64,000 nt of DNA from Paulownia fortunei. Taxonomy: Eukaryota > Streptophyta > Magnoliopsida > Lamiales > Paulowniaceae. Below are positions 1 to 12,000 of the stretch, one piece after another. Under the pieces are notes generated by a model. The model worked only from the letters and a program-made list of their open reading frames with translations. It made no database searches and was not told where the DNA came from. Within the stretch, counting starts at the first letter, position 1, and each line of letters opens with the position of its first letter. A program made the position numbers and the translations under genes. The stretch covers positions 372,001 to 436,000 of the forward strand of contig CM033121.1 of the NCBI GenBank assembly GCA_019321725.1. The letters are read 5' to 3'.

Positions 1-396
1 TTAATTGGGTATTAATAATAATTGTATGTATTTCAATTAAAATAACTAAATATAAGATGGGGTTATTGGAAAAAAAGAAGAATGAAAATATCAAATGAAT
101 TTGAACATAATTAACAAAAAATTAAGAAGTGCTTCTACCTTCTGGTTTTTTAATTAAGTGAAAACAGAAGCAAAAACTAGCCAATCAAACATTCCATCCA
201 TTTAAGTGCTTTTTAAAAGCTTTAGCACAAAACACTCGACGCTCTTTTATTCACAAGTTCAGGACTTTAGCACAGGATAACAACATTTATCGTGCAGCAC
301 AACATATTTTTCTGACGATCGGCTTATTCTAAAACCATAATCAAGAACGCAATACATAGTAGAGTAGGCCATAAATATCAGGATATTTGGACAATC

Positions 397-924
397 TTAT
401 TCTTGATTAGGTTTGGAGAGATGGTGAGTCTCAATATCTTTAGTGATATTAAGCAAGAGGTCCATGAGCGTGTGTGGATCAGGAACATCCTATCTCAGTT
501 TTTCGTACTCTAATGTCCATGAGGGTGTGTGGATCAGGAACATCCTCACTCAGTTTCTCGTACTCTAATGTCCAAGTGACCAGGTTTTCGTCCCCACTGG
601 TGTCCACATGAACAGTTGCTTTGAAGGTCTTGTAAAGCTCCATCAGATCTCCTTCAATCACTTTGAATGTCACCGTCTTCTTTTCCTCATCTATGGCTTC
701 AATTATATCTTTCGCCACCCTCTCTTTAACATCTGTTAATTATTCAAAATTCTATAAAGTTTAATTAGTCTTACCATGGGTGTAGTTCCAGTAATCACAG
801 TTTTGGATGTTGTCATGAGGGCTCATGCCTGATATGTGGTGAGGTCTGCATCTGAAGATCTCATGGAATACATCCCCATCAGATTTGATGCCTATTTGAG
901 AAACCAGCTTCCCTGTAAGTCCCA
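397..924 (-). pseudogene. MLP-like protein (Bet v 1 superfamily), disrupted copy A
   Basis: Two exons of a major latex protein-like gene: exon 1 at 775-924 (start MGLTGKLVSQ, donor after CAT-G) and exon 2 from 732 downward. MLPs are about 150-aa cytosolic proteins with a Bet v 1 fold and a hydrophobic ligand pocket. Against the intact copy at 5353-5891, exon 1 lacks 39 bp in frame, which removes 13 residues covering the glycine-rich loop (HHGEWGTVGSV in copy B). In exon 2 a 55-bp segment is tandemly repeated (460-514 and 515-569). Because 55 is not a multiple of three, the frame shifts after HTLMD and stops at 479, losing the C-terminal helix. The ancestral stop would be at 397-399. The poly(A) hexamer AATAAA of copy B is AATAAG here. 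Expression is possible, but a normal Bet v 1 fold is unlikely. Confidence 0.85.
460..569. repeat. 55-bp tandem duplication inside MLP copy A exon 2
   Basis: Two adjacent 55-bp units (460-514 and 515-569), each starting 'gtccatgag' and ending 'gtactctaat', differ at a few bases. The intact paralogue at 5353-5891 has a single unit. The extra unit shifts the MLP reading frame. Confidence 0.9.
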
Positions 925-2667
925 TCTCTTCTAGGTCTCTCACTATAAGAGATCAGATCATGATTTGATCTGAGGCAAGAAAATTGCTCATACCTCTGCT
1001 GTTTATATGCTAGAAGATAATTTCAGAAATTTGATTTGATGGGCTAGGTTCCACCAACATAAAATGTATTTTTATAATGCACATGGGGCATCAGAGATAA
1101 AGTATTATCCAGAATTAGTAATTAAATGTTTTATTTGCATATTACGTCTGTAATTGAATATTTTTCTACACAAATATAAATTTATTTGGGAACAGGAAAA
1201 TTGGTATATGAAATACTAATAACGAAATTTTAGTTCTCACATCAGATAAACTTGTAAAAAAAATTCCTACTTTTGAGTTTTGACCAATAAACAATTATCT
1301 GGCAAGATAAATCAAGTCAGTAAGATATCAAATTCAGTGATCTGTTCACTCCACTTATTTTAGGCATTAAAAGATTATGGAGATCTAATTGTTGGTCCCT
1401 ACCATATCACATAGTTCACTTCAACTTTTTGGTTTATTGATTGAATGGGATATATTAAAATATTTAATTTAATTAAATATTTATTTTTGTGATGATAATT
1501 GGTGATGAAATTTCAAATTCGATATAATTATTGATTTTTATGAGAAGAAATATTCATGCCTTTCTATTTAAAATATATAGAATATATTTTGACCATATTA
1601 TTTATAATTTTAAAACATATGTTACAATTTAAACTTAAACTAATTTATCAAATTTTTTAATAAATGATAAATTAGTTTAAGGCATAATAATCTACATAAT
1701 TGTCCACCAATGTGCGTGTTTGATAAGATTTTTGATTAATATATCATTCAAATAATTATATAAAGTATATATAAAATTTATTAAATAATTTAATTTTAAT
1801 CCCACGTTTCATCATATTTTTCATCAATTATTCTTCATCCCAATCAAAAAAATAAACGATCCCTTAGAACTTGTTTACTTTATTTGATTAAATTAAATAT
1901 ATTGAAATATACAATATAATCAAATGTTTAGTTTTGGATATGATAACCATGATAAAATTTCTAACCTAATAAAATTAATAATTTTATTAAATAATTCATC
2001 CCACCTTAAATTAATAATCAGACCATCCATCCGAAATCTAAATTCTATACAAACAAGATTTATTAAATAATTTAATTTTAATCTTATATTTCACCATATT
2101 CTTCTTTAATCATTTCCCGTCTCAACTAAAGAAATAAATTATTGTAATGATTGTTAATCATCAAACCTCTAGTCTTGCCACTTGATATTATTTTAGATGG
2201 CTTCTTTTTTTGAAAAGAAAATAAAAATGGATGGATTAGTTATATATATCACATAAGAATTAATTAATAATCAATTATCTTTAATAACTATCATGATCTA
2301 CCAAAATATTTATATATAGTTGGATTTGAACCCAAAATCTTTGTAATCTTGATACCTCAATTTTACTACTTAAAGAAGATATTATTAGCAAAAGGAAAAA
2401 CAACTAAATATGAATAAACTAAATAATAATATAGATAATCATTGATTAGAAACAACTAAAATTAGAACAAAATAATAATAATAATGCAGAGTAGTTGCAA
2501 CCATTCTGAGTTGATACAGATTCATATTGACTTTTCCTGATATAAAAGAGGTATATGTAGGTGATATTTGATTGGGAAAACTAAACAAACATTTACCACA
2601 CAACATGTTAAACAAGCAAATGATGGCATGCAACTACAGTTGACAACAATGATTGTGATTTTTGTGG
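925..2667. other. AT-rich intergenic spacer of unit A
   Basis: No credible gene. It begins with the MLP copy A promoter region (a TATAAA-like motif near 1001-1008 on the minus strand) and then runs into strongly AT-rich sequence. Several related blocks built around 'atttattaaataatttaattttaat' recur at about 1780 and 2060. A 16-bp perfect inverted repeat (1635-1650 and 1665-1680) can form a hairpin. The matching part of unit B is 5892-7645. Confidence 0.6.
1635..1680. repeat. Perfect 16-bp inverted repeat with 14-nt loop
   Basis: The arm at 1635-1650 (ttaaactaatttatca) is the exact reverse complement of 1665-1680. The corresponding place in unit B (about 6610-6662) holds a degenerate form. 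It may be the remnant of a small foldback element; no function can be inferred. Confidence 0.7.
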
Positions 2668-2921
2668 CTATGGTTTGAGAAGGTAAGCATCAACCTCCAT
2701 GGCCATATTAACCAGAAACTCAAGATGTGAGTGTGGTTTGGGCACATCTTCACTTTCCTTCTCATATTCCGAAGTCCATTTCACCATATTCATATCAGCC
2801 TGGGCAGTGGCTTCAACTGTGGTCTTGAAATTATTCAAGTATTTTGTGACCTCTCCACCAATGATCGACTTTTTCTCTTCATCAACAGCAACAATCTTGA
2901 CTTTTGCAATCACAGGTATCC
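2668..2921 (-). pseudogene. 5'-truncated MLP-like exon 2, unit A
   Basis: A single exon-2-like MLP segment. It keeps a plausible splice acceptor (ttattccag before 2921) and reads through IVAVDEEKKS, EDVPKPHSHLEF and a terminal YLLKP before the stop at 2668. These match the C-terminal half of Bet v 1/MLP proteins. I find no exon 1 upstream on the minus strand, so the gene is probably a fragment. Compared with the unit B copy it lacks 12 bp in frame, removing the residues TFEL after EKKSI. It is more diverged from the 5353-5891 gene than copy A is, so it represents a second MLP lineage that was present before the segmental duplication. Confidence 0.75.
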
Positions 2922-4448
2922 CTGGAATAAGATTTCCAAGACTACTTCACTGCATTTGCAATACTCGGTTTATACAGTTTAATTATTCCATTGATTTAAA
3001 AAAGGAACATTATTTAAATTAAATGATCTCAAAATGGGTTTCCCTTGTGCTGAGGCTTCGTGAAATAGAAGAAACGAAAGCAAAACAATGAAATGTGTAC
3101 CAATTTATTTATTTGTTTTTTGGTGATCATTTGGTATTTATACAAATAGTAGTTTGGTAGCTGTCCACAAAATGTTTGAGAAGTTGAAAAATTAGATGTT
3201 GTCTTTAGGATAGATTTAATTGATGGCTATAAACACAATAACATTAGTGTATGAACTGCCAAGATTTTAAACATAGCGTTTTCCTTCAATAAGCGAATCA
3301 ATTTTATATAAACTATTTATTTTTTCTTTATTAAACTCAACAACATAATTATTGTTTTTTGCTAAATCGTTACTCTCATGTAAAATAAATTATCAACGGA
3401 ATCAATTACTCCACTTTAAAAACACCCACCCATGTATATGATTTGTCAAACTCATAGGTTGTAGGGTTTAGTATTACTTAAATGAATCCTAAAACCTCAA
3501 ACATGCAATACCCAATAATAATCAACAGACAAGCCATTTAATTTGTTGATAAGCAGTTTTAAATTAATTTTCTCCTTTAAAAAATATAAAAAAACACACA
3601 TTTATAGACATGCGAGCGCATATATTTATATGATAAGACAACTTTAGCACAATACATCAACACTCATTTATACACTCATTTATTCACATCACAAGACAAA
3701 TACAAAACTTTAGGAAGTGTTTGTAAAAACTTATTCTTATGAAGAAGTGTTTTATTTTAAAAAAAGTGAAAAATAGTTAAGAAATAAATGTTGATAGTGT
3801 TTGAAAGTTTTGTTAAAAAGTAGAATAAGTTAAATAAGAGTGTTTGGTAAATAAGTAATAAATGTAATTTATGTAGACAAATCTAAATGGTCCTTGGCTT
3901 TTGAAAGAGTAATTTATTTTGTGAAGTTTGATCAAATTAATTAAATAAAATTATTATATATTAAATAGTAACTATAATAATAAATATAATATTTATAGAT
4001 AATAATAAATATATAAAAAAGTGATCAATTTAATAATAAAATTATAAATTAAATATATCCAAATATAAAATATATCATAATATTTAATTATAAATGAATA
4101 CATTTATATATATTAAATGTATAATATAAATATTTTATTGGGTGTAATAATATTTATTCATAAATCTATGTACATAACCAAATATACATGTGCATATTTA
4201 TATATTTATATAAACATATAAATATTTATATATTCATACCTTTATAAATTTATATTTATAATTCATATTTATATAATATTAAAATAATAAATATGATATT
4301 TATGTATAATAATTAATATATCTAAGCAAGTGGTCAATTTTTAAATAAATTATTTTAAATAAATTATAAATTAAGTACACTTTAATATAGAAAATTATTG
4401 TAGTATTTACTCAGAACTGAATAATTTTATGTATATAAACAATTATAC

Positions 4449-4482
<34 letters not shown>
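4449..4482. repeat. (TG)n(TA)n microsatellite
   Basis: About 18 nt of GT repeats runs directly into about 16 nt of AT repeats. It lies in non-coding DNA. Confidence 0.9.
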
Positions 4483-5279
4483 TCTTATAAATATTTATAT
4501 ATTTGTTTAAATATTATAAACAAATGAATATAATATATATACTTATAAATATGCACATATATGTTTATATAAAATATTTACATATATTACTACAAAATAG
4601 ATATATTATATTTAATATTTGAATATATATTTATATATTTAAATATACATTAAGAAATTATAATGTAAATATATATTAAATTCTTCTTACTCGGTAATAC
4701 CTGGTTGTTCAAGGTTTGAGATGAAGAACAAACTAGAACTGGAGCTTATGTAAATATATTCATATACATAATTATATATTTATTTAAATATATATATATA
4801 TATATATGAATACATATATTTATTAATATGTAAATATATATTCATATAAAATTTATATTATATAATATATTTGTGTATATAAACAAATACACGTGTATCA
4901 TTAATATATTTGTCAATTTGACAATAAATTACTCAAAATAAATATTTAACTATATTCACTTAAATATATGTATTCATAGTAGTATTTAATTATAAATAAA
5001 TATTTATACATATACTTTTATGCATATATACATATTTTATTGGGTATTAACAATAATTGTACGCATTTCAATTAAAATAATTGAGGTTAGTATGGAGTTA
5101 TTAGAAAAAGAATAAGGATGAAATTGTTAAATAAACTTTAATATAATTACCAAAATAACCAAAATCAGAAAAAAGCATTTGCCACAAAACACCGACACTC
5201 GTTTATACAGGACTTTAGCACAGGAAAACAACATTTATCATCAAACAACAGCAGTACAACATGTTTCTCTGACGATCGA

Positions 5280-5285
5280 TTTATT
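5280..5285 (-). terminator. Poly(A) signal AATAAA of MLP copy B
   Basis: AATAAA on the minus strand, about 70 nt past the MLP stop codon at 5353. The matching site of copy A reads AATAAG. Confidence 0.5.
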
Positions 5286-5352
5286 CTGAAACCATAATCA
5301 AGAACGCATTACATAGTAGAGCAGGCCATAAATATCAGGATTATGGACAATC

Positions 5353-5891
5353 TTATTCTGGATTAGGTTTGGGGAGATGGTGAGTCTCAATATCTTTAGT
5401 GATATTAAGCAAGAAGTCCATGAGCGTGTGGGGATGAGGAACATCCTCACTCAGTTTCTCGTACTCTAATGTCCAAGTGACCAGGTTGTCGTCCCCACTG
5501 GTGTCGACATGAACAGTTGCTTTGAAGGTCTTGTACAGCTCCATCAAATCTCCTTCAATCACTTTGAATGTCACCGACTTCTTTTCCTCATCTATGGCTT
5601 CAATTATCTCTTTCGCCACCCTCTCTTTACCATCTGTTAATTATTCAAAATTCTATTAGTTTCCAAGTAAATGAGTTTACATAATAAAGTTTAATTAGTC
5701 TTACCATGGGTGTAGTTCCAGTAGATGACGGAGCCGACGGTTCCCCATTCGCCGTGGTGCAAATCACAGTTTTGAATGTTACCAGGGCTCATGCCTGATA
5801 TGTGGTGAGGTCTGTCTCTGAAGATCTCATGGAACACATCTCCATCAGATTTGATGTCTGTTTGAGAAACCAGCTTCCCTGTAAGCCCCAT
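5353..5891 (-). CDS. MLP-like protein (Bet v 1 superfamily), intact copy B
   Basis: Two exons, 5705-5891 and 5353-5633, joined by a GT-AG intron in phase 1, give 155 aa, the usual MLP length of about 150. The protein starts MGLTGKLVSQ and has the glycine-rich loop HHGEWGTVGSVI (about residues 44-55). It continues through AIDEEKKSVTFKVIEGD and WTLEYEKLSEDVP to a C-terminal amphipathic helix (FLLNITKDIETHH). MLP/RRP proteins are small soluble proteins of the Bet v 1 fold that bind hydrophobic ligands; Arabidopsis relatives have been linked to flowering time, stress and pathogen responses. The exact ligand here cannot be read from sequence. A TATATAAAG box lies 77-85 nt upstream of the start. 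The gene sits in a tandem array with one disrupted full copy and two truncated exons, and its position matches MLP328/MLP329 of Arabidopsis. Confidence 0.93.
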
Positions 5892-7645
5892 CTCTTCTAC
5901 GTCTCACACTATCAAGAGATCAGAAAATGGTTTGATCTGAGGCAAGAAAATGGATCATACATCTGCTCTTTATATACATACTCGAAGATGATTTCAGAAA
6001 TTTGATTTGTGGGCTGGATTCCACCAACATAAAATATCTTTTAATAATGCACATGACATCTCACATGGGCATCAAAGATAAAGTGTTATCCAGAATTAGT
6101 AGTTAAGTGTTTTATTTGCATATTACGTCTGTAATTGATTATACACAAATATAGAAAAATGGTATATAAAATACTAATAACGATATTTTAGTTCTCAAAT
6201 CAGATAAACTTGTATAAGAATTCCTACCTTTGAATTTTGACCAATAAAAAATTATTTGGCAAGATAAATCAAATCAGTAAGATATCAACTTCAGTGATCT
6301 GTTCACTATACTTATTTTAGGCATTAAAAGATTATGGAGATTTAATTGTAGGAACCTACCAAATCACATAGTACACTTCTACTTTTGTTTTTTAAATTAT
6401 TGCCACTTAAAAGTTGGTTTACTTAAATTATCTAACTTAGTTGGACCCTACTATGTCGATGGTGGTCTTGATTAAGTATAATTATTATTTTTGGTAGATA
6501 ATTCATGTAATATTTATGAGGTGGGATAAAATAATAATACGTTCTCATTTAAAATATATAGAATATATTTTAATTATACTATCTATAATTTTAAACCACA
6601 TGTTATAATTTAAATTTATATTAATTTATGAGAGTTTTTAATTAAGGATAAATTAGTTTAAAATATAATAATCCACATAATTATCCATCAAAATATGTGT
6701 TTGATAAAAAAATTGGTTAATATATTATTTAAATAATTATATAAAATACACATAAAATTTATTAAATAATTTAATTTTAATCTTACATTTCATCACATTC
6801 TTCATCAATTATTCCTCATCATAATTAAAAAAGTAAACCATCCCTTAGAGTTTGTTTATTTTATTTAATTAAATTGGATATACTAAAATATTCAATTTAG
6901 TCAAATATTACACATTATAAAATTTCTAACTCAGTAAAATTAATAATTTTGTTGGGTAATTCATCCTACCTTAAATAAAGTAATCAAACCATCCATCTAC
7001 AATATATAGATTATATATATATAAGATTTATTAAATAATTTAATCATAATTCTACATCGTGTCATATTCTCCATCAATCATTATACATATCAACTAAAGA
7101 GATAATCATCAAACCTCTAGTCTTGCCGCTTGATATTTTTTTCGATGGCTTCTTTTTAAAAAAAAATAAATAAATTGATGGATTAGTTATACTTATCATA
7201 GCATCAGTAATATTAATAATCAAAATAATAATCAATTATCTTTAGTAACTATCATGAACTACCATTAAAGTACACAAATATTTATAAATAGTTGGATTTG
7301 AACCCAAAATCTTCAGAATCATGGTACCTCAGTTTTACTACTTAAATAAGATATTATTAGCAAGAAGAAAAAGAACTAAATATGAATAAACCAAATAATA
7401 ATGCAGATAATCATTGATTAGAAACAGCTAAAATTAGAATAAACTAAATAATGCAGAGAAGTTGCAACCATTCTCAGTTGATACAGATTCATATTGACTT
7501 TTCCTGATATAAAAAGTTAATAATGTATGTATATATATGTGATATTTGATTGGGAAACCTAAACAAACATTTACCTCACAACATGTTAAACAAGCAAATG
7601 ATGGCATGCAACTACAGTTGACAACAATGATTGTGATTTTTGTGG
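5892..7645. other. AT-rich intergenic spacer of unit B
   Basis: Counterpart of 925-2667. It holds the MLP copy B promoter and then AT-rich DNA with the same repeated 'tttattaaataatttaatt' blocks. No gene seen. Confidence 0.6.
5968..5976 (-). promoter_or_regulatory. TATA box of MLP copy B
   Basis: TATATAAAG on the minus strand, 77-85 nt upstream of the ATG at 5891. That spacing fits a short plant 5' UTR. The equivalent site of copy A has the weaker CATATAAAC. Confidence 0.6.
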
Positions 7646-7919
7646 CTATGGTTTGAGAAGGTAAGCATCAACTTCCATGGCCGTATTAACGAGAAACTCA
7701 AGATGTGAGTGTGGTTTGGGCACATCTTCACTTTCCTTGTCATATTCCGAAGTCCATTTCACCATATTCACATCAGCCTGGGCAGTGGGCAGCGGCTTCA
7801 ACTGTGGCCTTGAAATTATTGAAGTATTTTGTGACCTGTCCACCAATGAGCTCAAATGTGATCGACTTTTTCTCTTCATCAACAGCAACAATCTTGTCTT
7901 TTGCAATCACAGGTATACC
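7646..7919 (-). pseudogene. 5'-truncated, frameshifted MLP-like exon 2, unit B
   Basis: Paralogue of 2668-2921 with an intact acceptor (ttattccag before 7919). It retains the 12 bp (TFEL) missing in unit A, but carries 7 extra bases near 7781-7795, apparently a small local duplication of 'gcagtgg'. This shifts the frame after VEAAAH to an early TGA. Downstream, in another frame, the family sequence resumes (MVKWTSEY ... EDVPKPHSH ... YLLKP). There is no exon 1. The two truncated exons have therefore acquired different lesions since duplication. Confidence 0.8.
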
Positions 7920-9036
7920 TGGAATAAGATTTCCAAGAATTGGCATTATTAATGGGGCCGGAATAATGAATATGGATATGAGCCTTTTAGTAATTTGCAG
8001 ATTGAGGCATTTTACACTTAATATGTCAGTTTACCAAAGGCGCAAAATGAACTGGGAAGGAGAGGTGTAGAATCCCACCAAAAAGTATCATCCATGAGAG
8101 TGTATCAAATTATATATAAAACAAATATATACATAATGATAATATTAAAAACTAATTAGGTCGAGTTTCGTCGCAATATTACCCCTGACATAAGTCCGCA
8201 GCCAGACAGAACCTACACTCTTTCCATCTCCTTCAATTATCTCAATGCTTTGTAATTTGTTGGGACTAATCTTTGGCGAGAGTAGGTTTTGTTCTTGTAA
8301 ACGTAGAATAATTTGAATGGAGATGATCTTACTTGAGTTTTGAGCTCAGGCGTATGAAGTTGAGCCATTTTTTCTATAGTCAATGCAAGAAGCTGCTTAA
8401 TTAGATCAAGAACAATTTTGGAAACCCGATAGTGAAATGAAGCTTGTGGGCTTTCTTACACCTGATGGGAATTGATTCTCACATTGCTCAATTATGTGTC
8501 CATGTTAACATTATTCTATTGGCACTCATATCCAAACAGGGCTATGTGGTAACCGAATACACATACCTTGATGAAAAAGAAAAGGATCCAGTGGCTTATG
8601 GTAAGTGAACTTTTTAATCCTCATTATCCCACGGTAAGTGCTATTTTTCCTCAATCCCTTGGTTACTGATTTTGCCATCCATCAATGTTTTGATTATTGC
8701 TTAGTTTCTGTACTGCAGGCAGCATCGAAGATTTAAAATTGCAGGTACAATATGAAATGTGGAATAAAGTCTCCTCCAACTTGCATATTGACAATTGTGA
8801 TTATATCACAAGCCTTTCTTTCATAAGGAGAGTGCTATACATGCACAGAAGATACTCAAAACTCCTTATAGTTGCTTAAAGTATCAGTTTATACATTTGT
8901 AAATGTAAAGAAAGAAAGCTCAGAAGTTTATTATGGCTCTCTACAGTTGGTCAGACTACCACCTGATGAAATAATATCTACAGCAGGATTGATATCAATT
9001 TGTGTTCAAAGTTACAAAAAGAAACATGTTATATGC
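7920..9036. other. Intergenic region between MLP array and transporter gene
   Basis: No gene recognised. Base composition is less AT-rich than the MLP spacers. Short open frames at 8697-8879 and 8872-9060 (plus) show no family features. The right part lies just downstream of the transporter stop codon (9037) and probably includes its 3' UTR. Confidence 0.5.
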
Positions 9037-12000
9037 TCACTTCTTTATCAAGTCAATTGAATCTTTTCTACTGTTGACAACAACTGGAGACGTAGAAACA
9101 CTATTTTTCTTATCTGAAATCAAAAAATCATTACTTTCAGCATTCCCGCTTTTGCATTCTCTTGATAAAGAGTCTGACCTTGCTCCCATTATCTGCACTG
9201 TTAAACTTCCACCTACACAAGAGTGACAATTAAAACATATTAGTATTTTCTAGAAGAGAACTACTAAGATAACCGACATAGTCCTTTCGTTATAATAAGT
9301 ACAGAAGGTAATTCTATAACCACTGTCCCAATAAAATTTCTTGCTTCGACTTCAAAAGATAACTTAGGAGTAGAAAAAGTTTATGCATTTAAATATTAGT
9401 CTCTAGAGTCAAACAAGCAGAAGCCCGGCCCTACTATTTGGCTTAAATCATATTACAGAAGCAGAACCGTTTCAGGAACCTCAAATCTATAAGGATTTGA
9501 TTTTTGACAATCACTTGCAAACACAGTCAAACAAAATATAGTTGTGCAATGTAAGGACTCTAAGTTCAGTATTAATCTCCAAATGAGTCAACACATTTTC
9601 AGATTCAATAATCGGTGCTTAATAAAATATCTGGATAAAGAAAATTTCAGCGGAATACACTCAATAAGAAAAAGAAAAGTGTTCTACCAAGCACAAGGGC
9701 AGCTCCAATCCATCCACTGGCACCCCATCTCTCACCAAGTAAAAACCAAGCAAATCCAGCACCCCATACTGGTTCTAACCCATAGATTATTGCAGTTTCT
9801 GTGGCCGAAACATCACACATGGCAGCCATCTGCATAGTAATTTTTTAATCAAACTAGATAATAGAGATTTCAATCTCTAATAATTGAATCGACGATCACA
9901 GAGGCAAAACTAACCAAATATCTATATCGTGTATACCATCTGACAAAAGAAACCAGCGACAATTAAGGTGTTTAATAACCCATTCTCATTTCTAAATGAA
10001 ATTCCATTTAAGAAAACTATATGTTACTAAACACCACTGCAATTGGTCATAGCATTATCACTCAGAGAAAAAGAAAATACTCCAGTAAACTAATTGAGGT
10101 GGAATGATTTTAGATACTTTTGAAACCACAAAAAGCAATGGAGCTTTAAAAGTGGAATACTTGAACACAACATATGCGAAGATTTGTGGTAAAAATACAG
10201 ATAATACGCCAATCAATCATAAAACAGGGTGAAATTTGCTCGGCTCCAGAGCATGTATAGAAACCAAAAACATTATAAGACCTTAGCAATTGAAGCAGTG
10301 GCAATCATAACTTGGATGCTAATATTCTATGAGGGAGAAAAGGTGGCAAGACGTGTAAAAGCTGGGCATGATTGAACGCAAGACCAATATTTGTCAGGAT
10401 TAATAAAGCACAAATAAATTTGAGTCCCAACAAAAACTGAAAAGCTCTACCTACTATAGAAAGTTTTGGAAAAAAATTCTGAGGAAATTTATCAGTTATT
10501 TTTGCATGACCAAAAGAAAAAGATGCATCTCAACTGCATGTCTTGTTTCAATTGAATAGGCAAGAAACTTAACAACAAACATATTTAAATAAATAAACTT
10601 GCTGGCCATGGTTTAACAAGCATGTGATGAGTCATGCCAAATAATGACATGGTATATTAATGACACATACACAGAAATAAATAATGGACCATGATTAACA
10701 CCTAAATGTCGAACCTTCCATACATCCCCACCCCCTTTTCCTTCCAAAATTTTACAGCTAATAAGAGCTAAGGGTGAGAACCTTCAGAATCAAACTTTAT
10801 TACTGAATTCCACACCAATAGGACTCAAGAAATGAACCAAGCTATTGAAACTAGCTCAAGAAGAGCCTACTAGAGATTAGCACACTTAATTGAAGCCTAA
10901 ATACATATTATTGTATATGGTCTAACAAAGCCAAGCTCAGATCAGTAAACTAACTAACAATAAGTATAGAGCTGCTTTGCTTGATGCACAATCGAGATTG
11001 AGTTGTTGGGAAACCAAGCTAGGCTGAATTTTAAGCTTGTTAAGTTAATCAAAGCACACTTGAAAAGAGAACCCATTGTTTGGCAACTTAGTTCAGTAAG
11101 GCCCTTAGCAAGACTAGAAATTGTACCTCTACCCATAAGCACAGGCCCGTTGAAAAAATCCCAGTATAAAGGGCAGGAATCCAAGGAAATGATGAAATCC
11201 AATCCAAAACTGTTGCCCATGTCCAAGAAAATGGATTTGATTCTTGGATACCACCACCAAACCAGCCTTCAATGAAGTACCAAACAGTTGATAGAAGGGC
11301 AACAATGCATACCTACAAATTCAATAGTTGAACTTGCATGACAACTATAAAGAGTAAAATGAAGGCATGAGCACACGAGTTATGAACTAACCTCATATCC
11401 AAGGAGTGGTAAGAAATTTTCTCTTTTTGTACTTCTTGAGATATGTTCAGTTCTTAGCATATGAACCCCAAAAGACACTGCACTTAAAAAGTTTAACAAG
11501 TCTCCAATCTGTAAACAACCATAACAAAATAGATGAAGTCTTTTGGTGTACAAGTATTTGGATTCCAGATGGAAGAAAAGTGACAGATCAATTCAAGGAA
11601 ATAATATGTATCAGATCAATTAAAATCAAAGCCTTGCTGAAGAACAATATATTATGGGATTCTATAGGAAAATCAACAAGACACTTACGCATGGAGGAGA
11701 TCCACTGGACTCCAGCATTGCAACCCCAAGTATAGACATGAGAGCTCCAAACCAGGTACGAGCAGGTATCGCAGATCCTAGCATGGCATCAATCAAGGGC
11801 ACAACAATTACCTAACATTACCATAAGTTAGCAGGAATTAAACCATTGAGCAGTCCCAAGTGACCAAGTCTTATCAGCAACAGTGGCAGTTCATAAATCC
11901 ATACAAAATTTTAGGAGTTCTTCTTACAGTGAACATGGAAATAAATGATGCCCGTCCAGCATCAGATGTGAGAAGTCCAAGGGCTTGCAGGATGTATCCT

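Larger units (their letters stand above)
1..2941. repeat. Tandem segmental duplication, unit A (left end cut by window)
   Basis: This stretch aligns by eye with 5036-7940 in the same orientation. Both begin with the same 'ttgggtatta' AT-rich block, then carry an MLP gene on the minus strand, its promoter, a roughly 1.7-kb AT-rich spacer and a second MLP exon. Similarity stops abruptly just past 'ataagatttccaaga' (about 2941 here, 7940 in unit B), which marks one breakpoint. Many substitutions and small indels separate the copies, so the duplication is not recent. The left breakpoint is at or beyond the window start. Confidence 0.85.
2922..5352. other. AT-rich spacer between the duplicated units
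   Basis: No gene found. Very AT-rich from about 3900 to 5000, with long runs of 'atataaatattt'-type sequence and mixed TG/TA microsatellites at 4449-4482 and 4788-4807. The stretch 3712-3850 ('gtgtttgtaaaaactt ... gtgtttggtaaataag') resembles the edge of a small non-autonomous DNA transposon, but I could not define ends. Unit B of the duplication starts near 5036. Confidence 0.55.
5036..7940. repeat. Tandem segmental duplication, unit B
   Basis: Second copy of the segment at 1-2941 in direct orientation. It contains the only intact MLP gene (5353-5891), the matching AT-rich spacer and the matching truncated MLP exon (7646-7919). The right breakpoint is near 7940, after which the flanks are unrelated. 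Confidence 0.85.

Noticed and set aside
2300..2345. 'tggatttgaacccaaaatct' resembling a tRNA T-arm (also near 7291)
   Set aside because: No acceptor, D or anticodon stem could be built around it.
2699..3022. 107-codon plus-strand frame opposite the truncated MLP exon (also 7677-8070)
   Set aside because: Antisense shadow of the MLP-like exon in both duplicated units.
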